64,000 nucleotides of DNA, from positions 62,494,201-62,558,200 of the forward strand of contig CM059562.1 of assembly GCA_030386875.1 (NCBI GenBank). The letters are read 5' to 3'. The notes below the pieces were generated by a model, which saw only the letters and a program-made list of their open reading frames with translations, did not search any database and was not told the origin of the DNA. This DNA comes from Morinoia aosen (taxonomy: Eukaryota; Arthropoda; Malacostraca; Amphipoda; Talitridae). A program made the translations under genes and the position numbers. This document shows, in pieces, positions 50,501 to 59,775 of the stretch (its first letter is position 1; every line of letters begins with the position of its first letter).

Positions 50501-51216
50501 AAATGCTAATGTTTCTTTCTTAGGTGGTTGTCCCAGTCCACGCTCTGCTTTCTCTAACAACGTTTGACAAATTCCAAAGCCTGGTTTTATTAATTTATAA
50601 AACAGAGTAAGAAATTTTCAAAAGCTGTCTTAAGAATAAATATGTCACAAGAGTTAACTTAAAATGCAACATTTCTCAAAGCTATGTTCGCTAGGTGGCA
50701 CAGAAGGAATCGATGAGGTTGCTAAGCTTGGAATTGACAACACCGTGTAACAAAGTTTTCCTTTAAGTTGAAACTGTTTTTTCTCATTTACTTATGTCTA
50801 GAAAACGGTAAAATTATTTGTATTTATTTCCACTTTTGCTTTTGGGACCAGGATGATGATATCTTTTAAATTTACCTATTCTCAACTGGACTACTCCTAA
50901 GTGGCAAATTTAAAATTTGACTTAAAACAAAGTAGATACAAAACCACGTATAGCGCAATAATAACGTTTATTTATTCTAGAGTTACACACGTGAGACAAT
51001 AGACACATTAGAAATGAATAGTTCTTCTATATTTACGCTTATAAAGTAGATTACTTTCACGAGTGCTACCATAGCTCGAGGTCTACCGCCATATATCGCT
51101 TGCACAGGTGCATTTTGAGATGTACAATTTGTCTATCGCGAAATTCGTGAAAATCGTGAAATCCGTTAGTAGCCGAACAAACCTAAACTAATGCGACACA
51201 CTTAGATGATTCTAGC
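44591..51216. other. unassigned AT-rich DNA
   Basis: No recognisable protein domain, RNA gene or tandem repeat. A GC-richer patch at 46540-46690 followed by CAG/GTAAGA (donor-like, about 46694) could be an exon, but the frame ends before the donor and no family is recognised. Confidence 0.35.
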
Positions 51217-52604
51217 TAGAGGTAGATCTCATGCTATAGTGTGGTAGACCTCATGCTATAGTGTGGTAGACCTCATGCTATTGTGTGGTAGACCTCATGC
51301 TATAGCGTGGTAGACCTCATGCTATAGTGTGGTAGACCTCATGCTATAGTGTGGTAGACCTCACGCTGTAGTGTGGTAGACCTCATGCTATAGTGTGGTA
51401 GACCTCATGCTATAGCGTGGTAGACCTCATGCTATAGTGTGGTAGACCTCACGCTGTAGTGTGGTAGACCTCATGCTATAGTGTGGTAGACCTCATGCTA
51501 TAGCGTGGTAGACCTCATGCTATAGCGTGGTAGACCTCATCCTATATTGTAGTACACCTCATGCTATAGCGTGGTAGACCTCATGCTATAGTGTGGTAGA
51601 CCTCATGCTATAGCGTGGTAGACCTCATGCTATAGTGTGGTAGACCTCATGCTATAGCGTGGTAGACCTCATGCTATAGTGTGGTAGACCTCACGCTGTA
51701 GTGTGGTAGACCTCATGCTATAGTGTGGTAGACCTCATGCTATAGCGTGGTAGACCTCATGCTATAGTGTGGTAGACCTCACGCTGTAGTGTGGTAAGCC
51801 TCATGCTTTAGTGTGGTAGACCTCATGCTATAGTGTGGTAGACCTCATGCTATAGTGAGGTAGACCTCATACTATAGTGAGGTAGACCTCATGCTATAGT
51901 GTGGTAGACCTCATACTATAGTGAGGTAAACCTCATGCTATAGTGTGGTAGACCTCATGCTATAGTGTGGTAGACCTCATGCTATAGTGTGGTAGACCTC
52001 ATACTATAGTGAGGTAGACCTCATACTATAGTGTGGTAGACCTCATGCTATTGTGTGGTAGACCTCATGCTATAGTGTGGTAGACCTCATGCTATAGTGT
52101 GGTAGACCTCATGCTATAGTGTGGTAGACCTCATGCTATAGTGTGGTAGACCTCACGCTGTAGTGTGGTAGACCTCATGCTATAGTGTGGTAGACCTCAT
52201 GCTATAGTGTGGTAGACCTCATGCTATAGTGTGGTAAACCTCATGCTATAGCGTGGTAGACCTCATGCTATAGTGTGGTAGACCTCACGCTGTAGTGTGG
52301 TAGACCTCATGCTATAGTGTGGTAGACCTCATGCTATAGTGTGGTAGACCTCATGCTATAGTGTGGTAGACCTCACGCTGTAGTGTGGTAGACCTCATGC
52401 TATAGTGTGGTAGACCTCATGCTATAGTGTGGTAGACCTCATGCTATAGTGTGGTAGACCTCATGCTATAGTGTGGTAGACCTCACGCTGTAGTGTGGTA
52501 GACCTCATGCTATAGTGTGGTAGACCTCATGCTATATTGTGGTAGACCTCATGCTATAGTGTGGTAGACCTCATGCTATAGTGTGGTAGACCTCATGCTA
52601 TAGT
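51217..52604. repeat. 22-bp satellite array, about 63 copies
   Basis: Consensus GTGGTAGACCTCATGCTATA plus GT, period exactly 22 bp over 1,388 bp. Copies abut directly with no spacers. A recurrent variant CACGCTGTAGT is found at 51363, 51451, 51693, 51781, 52155, 52287, 52375 and 52485, always a whole number of units apart. Other variants are TATAGC, ACTATAGTGAGG and one poorly matching copy at about 51539-51560. Only single-base substitutions separate most copies, implying recent expansion. No open reading frame of note. Confidence 0.97.
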
Positions 52605-53420
52605 AGCACCCTTTCACGAATCAGCCCTCAAATGTAGTCTCCCATCATGTTTCAATTATAATATAAGACCCTTGGTAGCCGCGTTCAGAGTCCAATACAT
52701 CCTAGTGGAAGCGCTAGCTTTGCTCCTCAGAGTACGCTCCCATGTTTTCCTGAAATATATGAAGATGATCGTCAAGGATATGAATTTTAAGGGACATTCT
52801 GCAATCCATTTTCCCGTATTTTGTCACCATGTTCTCAACAAGCTCCACATTGTTTCGAGCCTTATGATTTCCCAAGAAGCCAAGAACTACCGTGTCAAAG
52901 CTGTCCCGTGCTGCTCTCTGTCTTTCCGAGTTTTTTGGGAAACTCCTTGCACTTAAGGATTTTTTTTATTTGTGGACCAATGAAGACATCGGCTTCAATT
53001 TTCGCTGCGGACAACTTGTGGAAGAAATCTTTGAGAGACTTGAAAGTGGGGACTCCTTACCTAGAGCTCAGACGGATTGTTTCATAAGGCCCAGTTTCAA
53101 GTGGAGTGGAGGAAACAGTACCTTTTTGGGACCCAATATCGGCTCCTATTTGACCCTGTTCTTTTCCACACTAAACTTGGTTTGCTATGAACATTCCCGC
53201 TTGAGGTAGTGTGCCATGGTTTCCCTGCAAAGTCACCATTTTGAAGTTTCCCTAAACCTCCCAACGGTACCCTTCATAATTTAAGGCATCTTGAAAAATC
53301 TTGACACTCTTGTATTTTTCTTTGAGCTGGACAGAATGGGCGAGGGAAGAGATGGATCAAGGAGGTTGGAACAATGAAGCCGGTGTCATCGCTTTCTCGT
53401 GAAGTACATCAACGGCACTG
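52605..53420 (-). pseudogene. uncharacterised multicopy arthropod gene family, pseudogene
   Basis: On the minus strand, blocks appear in order: LAHSVQLKEKYKSVKIFQDA and LNYEGYRWEV (about 53350-53265), AHYLKREC (about 53215), FSVEKNRVK (about 53170), LGPKKVLFPPLHLKLGLMKQ (about 53140-53080), LSAAKIEADVFIGPQIKKIL (about 53015-52960), VVLGFLGNHKARNNVELVEN (about 52880) and KIHILDDHLHIFQENMGAYS followed by EEQS (about 52790-52730). The last readable piece is MMGDYI. I recognise this block order from a family found in many copies in arthropod genomes, often near transposons, whose function I do not know. Several stops (some probably Trp codons turned TAG) and frame changes make it dead. The satellite abuts its 3' end. 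Confidence 0.65.
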
Positions 53421-53652
53421 GAGGGGGATATGCAGTTGCAAGTCATTGCAACGGAGGTGGTACGAAGTTACTGTAGTCTCTGGCTGTCTTAGTAGGAAAG
53501 CGCTGCTTATTTGTGCTGCGTTCAAGACGCACTTTTTCAACACGCCGCTCTCATGCATTGTGCATAAGTACAGAAGTACTTTAAAAAAAGATAGGTGCAA
53601 GCTAGGATTAGATAATTTGTCGCCAAGCTTTTCTTACTTCAAAACTAACGAC

Positions 53653-53852
53653 CAATAGCACAGCCAGAGGGGGGGGGGGGGGCCCGCGGGGGCCATGGGT
53701 CCCTCCGAAATGTTGAGCTGGAGGCCAGTTTCAATCGCCGTTTAAAGTAAAAGAATAAAAAGATTGATAATTAATGTCAGGCTCCTCCCCCTGAAATTAT
53801 TTGTCAGGGATCCTGGTGGCTCCCCCGAAATTTTTGGCTGGCTACACCACTG
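53653..53852. mobile_element. hAT-type MITE with 8-bp duplication
   Basis: A 200-bp non-coding element flanked by perfect direct repeats CTAACGAC (53645-53652 and 53853-53860). The ends are imperfect inverted repeats: left CAATAGCACAGCCAG, right complement CAGTGGTGTAGCCAG. Behind the left end is a run of 14 G. An 8-bp duplication and CA-starting ends are typical of the hAT superfamily. It would be moved by a transposase supplied elsewhere. Confidence 0.88.
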
Positions 53853-53984
53853 CTAACGACGATATCCACTTGGAGAAGACATGAACTGCATTTTTACATT
53901 GACGAATCGTAAATAAAAACACCAAGGCTGCTACTCTCAAAGTCAACATTGGTAAAATTATTTATTGCTGTCGGATATTAAAAG

Positions 53985-54020
53985 GTGAACGTTTCGAGCA
54001 CCGGGCTCATCATCAGTTCA
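53985..54020 (-). ncRNA. hammerhead-like ribozyme motif of Penelope element
   Basis: Reading the minus strand from 54016: CTGATGA, one extra T, then GAGC-CCGGT-GCTC (stem II) and GAAACG ending at 53990. CUGANGA, stem II and GAAA are the hammerhead core, and Penelope-like elements are known to carry hammerheads in their terminal repeats. It lies downstream of and on the same strand as the Penelope remnant at 54118-54560. Stems I and III could not be paired with confidence and the extra U is not canonical, so activity is doubtful. Confidence 0.55.
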
Positions 54021-54117
54021 AGTTGTCTGAAAAGAACAAACCCAAGACAAATAGATAACAATATACGGGAAATAATCACAGAAGTAAAAAAATACTTCTA
54101 CTAAAATCAAGAAGAAA

Positions 54118-54560
54118 CTATGTCCAAACGTCGGCATTATGAGTTTCTTTATGAGGCGGCTTAAGTTTGAAAATGTATAAGGACTCTAAAATTCTGAAAT
54201 CATTCTGATGGCTGGCTGAAGCTAAAATGCTAAAATTACTGCACTGCACACTGGAGCCGCACTGTTCTCCGTCCAGCATGCTCCGCTACTCTGACGCCCA
54301 AAGTTCTGCAGGTTGAGCCTACATAACTAGATGCGCATCGTGCACAACGAAATTCATGTACAAGAGAGCGGCGCATGCTGGAAGGTAATTTATGTTTGTA
54401 GCTGAAGAACGACCCTAAAGTAAATTTGATTTCTTTAGAATAATTCTGAAATCGACATCATGTAAATATGAGTGGAGAATTTTAACAAGCTCTGTTCTCT
54501 TTGTTCAGATTTAGGCCCAAAGTATAAAAAGGGTAAGTATCTCTTTCCAATCTCTCCGAT
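54118..54560 (-). pseudogene. Penelope-like element, C-terminal GIY-YIG endonuclease
   Basis: Minus-strand blocks in order: RYLPFLYFGPKSEQRE (about 54545-54495), FTLGSFFSYKHKLPSSM (about 54425-54375), RRSLVHEFRCARCASSYVGS followed by TCRTLGVRVAEHAG (about 54372-54270), and FSILASASHQNDFRILESLY with IFKLKPPHKE (about 54235-54150), ending at a stop at 54118-54120. The Cys-x-x-Cys plus Y-V-G-S-T and R-x-x-E-H pattern is the Penelope-specific GIY-YIG nuclease. At least one internal stop and frame changes break it, and the RT part is missing. Confidence 0.85.
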
Positions 54561-54599
54561 AGTACTAGACATCAGTGATCAGTTGCATAGAAGCAGCCG

Positions 54600-56544
54600 C
54601 TTCCTAATTTAAATTTAAATGCATTTTGGAATTTAAACATACGCAACTCTTCTTTTCCTCTTTTGCCCCACACTATGCTTCATTTATTTGTAATCGGAAG
54701 AAATTTAATTCCTTACTTTTCGTAAGTTTCTTTCCTACTTCGGTCTTCCACTAATTACTATGCTAATATTTTTAATTATATGACTGAGACTTGGAGCGTC
54801 TACTTTAAGGAACAAATTAAAACATACTCAAGTGATAAATTAGTTTCAATGCGAATGTCTCACGCAATTTACTGTTGCGACGAATGAACGTGTGAATAAA
54901 TTACTCGAGAAACAGAGGAAAGCAGGCATAGCATTCAAATTACGCTCTAAATCGTGGCATGAAATAGAACAATTTGGGGCATAATTCAGTTTAATTGCTT
55001 TAAAATCATATAAGTTTTCTAATTCTTTCGTACGTCTATATTTTACAATACGCTTGAACCTTAACGAATGTATTTGATCTGTTTTCCATATTCTGTTAAC
55101 TTTATGGTAAATTCTTCAACGAAATAGCTGTTCCAAGCCTTAGGGTCAGTAATCAAAAAGAATTTGTCTTATATTCACCAGATCTAGAGTCAATATGTAA
55201 GCAAAATGCGGCCGATATGCGACTGATGAAATAATTAGAGTTTTTGTGAGAATTGCTCATAAATTTTATACTGATACTAATTTCTATTTATTCAGAGTTT
55301 TCTGCAGTACACAGCGGCAAAAAATGATGCTGTCATTTGTATTCCAAAAACAGGCCCGAATCAACACTGAAACTTAGTACAAAGAAACAGTACCTGCTTT
55401 GCTAGGCTTAACGTTGAGTTAAAATGTGGTGTACATTTTGTTTACTAATTACCAAGCACTAGCAGAGTACTTCAATCACGAAACAGTTTCATCATTAAGA
55501 ACTAAAAAGACATTCTTTTCAATCAATGATGATCGTAGTTTTAAGTGATAGTAGAGTTTCTGCATATTTTTCGAAAATGTGTTAATTGTTTTACTGGGTT
55601 TGAAGTGCAGTCCTTTATAACGATTGATGAGGTGACCAATGATTAGACCGCTAAGCGAACACAACCAGAAAAGTTTATGCTCGACTGTATTTCTTGTCGA
55701 ATCCTATATAGCGTTGAATTTTGGGACGTGAGTGTTCAAAGGCGGAGGTCGTTGAAATAGATATGTGTAATAAAATGTCTCTACTGGTTGAATTATTCTG
55801 GAATTGAATGAACGTTTTTGCAATTATATTTAAATAGTTTTAAAACACAAGACTGTCTCGCATCGGAATTCAAACCGGGGTTTTAATAATTTTAATCAAA
55901 TGCAGGGGGAGATTTGATTTAGGAAATAAATTTTGCGGTTATTATTAAGCACTCCGAATCTTTGAATAATTCATAGGCGCTTATTGAGCCTGTGGCAGGG
56001 TATGATAACTACATATATCTATGAACATTCATGTCACACAGTTTCTTGATTTGTTTAGCTGGCTTTAGAGAGCAGGTTGAAGAGTTTAATACACGTAGAC
56101 GTTGCATACAGTTACTTTTGTTTAGTTTAGGTCATATATAAAAAATCATCCACTCTTCACACGAGAGGGTAACGAACGTAACGAGTCTCGTAAGTTTCAT
56201 TGCAGCTGCGCTTTTTAACACAGAGCATAAATTTTAAATTTTCTCCTCACAGTCACATTCGTAGGTAAACGAGCTCGGAAAGTTCACAAACGCAAGCGGA
56301 ATAAAATTAACCATAAATATTTAATGCAGCTGAGACTTAAAAGGAAACTGATCAATTGATCTGCAATCCCGCAGATGACCTAAAAAAGACCCGACTTATC
56401 AAACCCTCAGATTAATGTAGTACATACTTGCTTCTTACGTCCTCTACCCTGTCTTTCTCTATCAACATCAATTTTTGCAAACTGATCATTGTACTGATAA
56501 CGATACTCTGATCATTAGCACATGTTGTTCATTAACACGTAAGC
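54600..56544. other. unassigned AT-rich DNA
   Basis: No recognisable gene, RNA or repeat. Confidence 0.4.
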
Positions 56545-56818
56545 CTGCGCGGCGATTTCTTCGTTGGGTAAAAGGGAGAACTCAAGCACAATACCCCACT
56601 CAACCCAGGTGTCGGAAATGGGTACCGGCTTTACGGGGGAAAGCGTCATGGCGTCCTTGTGTTAGTTGTAAGGCATTTGAAAAACCAATATACAAGATGA
56701 TATGTATCAGACTTGATTGGAAATAATGCATCCTTAAATAAAGCATCCTTAGATAAAGCATCCTTAGATAAAGCATCCTTAGATAAAGCATCCTTGGATA
56801 AAGCATCCTTAGATGCCA
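56545..56818 (+). mobile_element. tRNA-derived SINE, head missing, expanded tail
   Basis: Homologous to the reverse complement of 21533-21825. Shared blocks are GCGATTT, CAAGCACAATACCCCACTC, CCCAGGTGTC, GGTACCGG, GGGGGAAAGCGTCAT and ATGTATCAGACTTGATTGG. The tRNA-like head with A and B boxes is absent, so the copy is 5'-truncated. The 3' tail is a (GATAAAGCATCCTTA)n array of about six 15-bp units (56726-56815), whereas the other copy has one. Tails made of short tandem repeats are usual for CR1/L2-mobilised SINEs (inference). Confidence 0.82.
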
Positions 56819-59290
56819 ACCATTGACGCAGGCTATTGAACTAGCTCTACGTTCGTTCCGGCGGGCCTTCACTTTTCAAGGAAACACCGATGCTGCCGAC
56901 ATTCAGGCTAAGCTACCTCTCGTAGGTGTAACAATGCCGCTTTGTTTATATGTGCTGCGGTCACAGATTAAAGAATACACTAATAAAACAGCTCAATTTG
57001 ACTGGGAGGATAGTTAAACACTGTTATTTTGTAAGTCGTAAATTAATGATGGAAAATATTTTGAATGGTTGGTGTGAAGCGTCCTTAAATTTGTTCTACC
57101 CACTGAATACTTTAGAGATAAAGGATTACAAGTTTCATTTGTAGTTGATATATTCATCTATTTAAGGTGCGCATTTGGGAAACGAATAAACATCTGCGGA
57201 GCGTTGAGGACATCGAGCTTATTTTCATTGCAATAAGTTACATCGTAAGTTCCATGCTTATATGCGAAATCGCATTCCTTCACAATAGTCGTGAACTTTG
57301 AGGGCATCGTTCCATAAGCCCCTAATATTTAACACCATTATGAAATGCATGCTATTTCTTGGTTCTACACCAGTTTCAAAACCTCAAGTTTTTTTGCCCC
57401 CCAAAATGCAACGCCGTTTTAAAATGCATTCTATTCTTCTGCTCTACTCCTGGTTCAAAACCTAGTTGACTGCTTTCAGAGTAGTGAATAGACCTCTAAG
57501 TGTAGATACCTATTTGCTAGAAACAATACTCACTAATAGCAATGAAAACTAATATTCTGCAAGGTAATTTTAAAAATAAGGCCGAATTAACAGCCGAAAA
57601 ATTAAATTTTACGTTGGGCTGCGTCTTCGATCGGGGCTCAAGCACATTGAAAGAAAACATTTTGGGAGAGAAAATGCACGGTGTTTTACGCACCAAATTT
57701 GATGTATAATGACGGTTTTTAATTTTGTAGAATGTACCTTGCATTAAAATAATATGTATTTTACTTTGAATCCGTATAAGAAATCCTTATCACCGTATGT
57801 GAAATCCTTGCCAATGATAGGTTCCGTGCGTTATTGAGTTTCATTTCAGAAGTATCAGAAAATACCGATAATGGGTATGATTTGAAAATAGATTTGAATG
57901 CACAAGAAAATCAAATCATTTAAGTCAATTGAATGGTAATACCAAGAAATAAATTTACGTTTTTACACGAAAATATCTAACACCTGTGTTAGCGAGGTAG
58001 CTTACGAGTCGAGAAGATTAAATTAAATTTAGCGTTAGTGTAAAGCCTCCCTAACAGAACCAAATGAGTTTGCGAAGAATATCAATGATTGTTGAAGAAT
58101 TGGAAACAAAATTTATTAACGCAAATTAACATTTAAATAAGTTTGGGTCGCACCACGCAATTTGAAATTAGCAGTCGTAACCTCCTAATTAATAACAACA
58201 CATCCCGGACAGTCATTACGAAATTAACCTGAAAAAATGCGACAGAGAAATCGATTAGAGTGTATGAGAAATAATTTAGCGATCCTGAAGGTGTATAAAC
58301 CCCAGGCTAGTGAAGTACTTTTTGTTGTTTGAGTTAGCATCTTTTTACACAGAGCTCAGTAGACAGAACAGCTGAATAAATTTTCGTGAGTTTGAACAGA
58401 GTTTAATCAACTACTTTTGTGCGATAAGCTTGGTGAAGTTTCAGGGCAAGTTTAACGAACAAAGATTTACTGGTAGCCGGCAGTATTTGCAAACATCTGT
58501 ATAATATGCCAGAGTCCACAAATGCCCCCATCATCACGAAACATTATATAGAAGACGCTAGACAAACAATGAGACTTAGACAACCAAGTGAAGTTATGCA
58601 GCTAAAGTCGTACATGCTCGCTGTTTGTTTACCTTTATGCACACTTTCTTCAAAGACCGACTTCAGAAAACGTCTCTGTGATTAGTATTTGTTTTCAGAA
58701 CTTGTTCTGCGATAATAAATTAAGGCCATGTAATTTTTGTGTGCAGCGTACCTCCCAGACTCGCTGTCATCCGTCGACAAGTTGTTTCATTCAGCCTGGT
58801 CATCTTTCAGCAGAAGATAATTTGGTTGAAGCATTACCCCGATAATTCATCGAAATATTTCGGCAGTCCTGCCTTTTGAAATGTCTTTGTGGATATACAG
58901 TATGTCGTCGTGATGGCTGTTTGGATCTTGCTGCGTACCTATAAATAATACCTCGCTGCGACAGTACGTGCCTGTGAATAAGCACCTATGCATATATATA
59001 TGTATATATGAAAAGTTCAGAACGTATAAAAATAAATTTTCTATATCCAGCTGTACCAAAAATGCCCACATTTAGTTTCATTCTATTTATTACGCTCTTT
59101 GCATTGGACTAATGAACTTAACATGCAGAACTCAGATTCTGAAGCTGAAAGCGCATTTCCCCACAGACAAAATTCATAGTTTAATAACTCGCCGCGAACG
59201 CTACTTTCTTTCTCTGCACTGATGATCTGAAAATAACTTCTGTAGATTAGACCAATATAGTAGTACTTATAGGGCGATTCTTAGGGAATC
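56819..59290. other. unassigned DNA with one local duplication
   Basis: An 80-bp-offset imperfect direct repeat lies at 57341-57383 and 57421-57463 (AAATGCAT, then GTTCTACACC or CTCTACTCC, then TTCAAAACCT). Nothing else was recognised. Confidence 0.45.
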
Positions 59291-59768
59291 TTATTCTCAA
59301 AATAGAAAGAAGAACCAACGTTATAGAGAACATTTATTATAGCAAACGTTTCGGAATAAAATTATTCCATCATCAGTGCTGGAAGAAATAAAAAGTAATT
59401 TTCAGTCATGAATAAGACGGATATGATCTGAATAGAAATACCAAGCACAATCGCTAAAAATAAAAATAAATCCTTTTTAACGACTAAAATAAATGAGTGT
59501 GTTGTGTATGCATGGTTGTGGTCGCCTGTATGTACTGTGTATATTGCCTATACGCTTATGTGGGGTATATTAGTCGTTAGAAAAGGATTTATTTTTATTT
59601 TTTTGTGTTTTTGCTTGGTATTTCTATTCAGACCTTATCTGTCTGATTCATGACTGAATATTACTTTTTATTTCTTCTAGCAATGATGAAGGAATAATTT
59701 TTATTCCGAAACGTTTGCTATAATAAATGTTCTCTATAACGTTGGTTCTTCAGTTTATTTTGAGAATA
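59291..59768. mobile_element. palindromic Penelope-related element
   Basis: Two inverted arms of about 197 bp (59291-59487 and 59571-59768) differ only by scattered substitutions and short indels. They flank a spacer of about 83 bp. Each arm contains AGAACCAACGTTATAGAGAA, AGCAAACGTTTCGGAATAAA and CAGTCATGAAT. Each arm carries a hammerhead-like core: left arm minus strand CTGATGA-T-GGAATAA..TTATTCC-GAAACG (59347-59376); right arm plus strand ATGATGA..GGAATAA..TTATTCC-GAAACG (59684-59713), which has lost the core C. A 9-bp repeat TAGACCAAT at 59248-59256 and 59767-59775 is a possible target duplication. Confidence 0.75.
59347..59376 (-). ncRNA. hammerhead-like ribozyme motif, left arm
   Basis: The core CTGATGA, extra T, stem II GGAATA/TATTCC and GAAACG are all present. 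The layout is the same as at 53990-54016 and 63468-63495. Stems I and III are unresolved. Confidence 0.5.
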
Positions 59769-59775
59769 GACCAAT

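Noticed and set aside
51217-52604. CRISPR-like appearance of a regular short repeat
   Set aside because: Units abut with no unique spacers and the genome is eukaryotic; it is a satellite. The same applies to the 29-bp array at 43.7 kb.
56600-56872. Minus-strand frame with repeated RMLYL peptides
   Set aside because: It is simply the translation of the SINE's 15-bp tail repeat.
59248-59775. TAGACCAAT as definite target-site duplication of the palindrome
   Set aside because: The left copy lies about 35 bp outside the arm, so it is kept only as a possibility.
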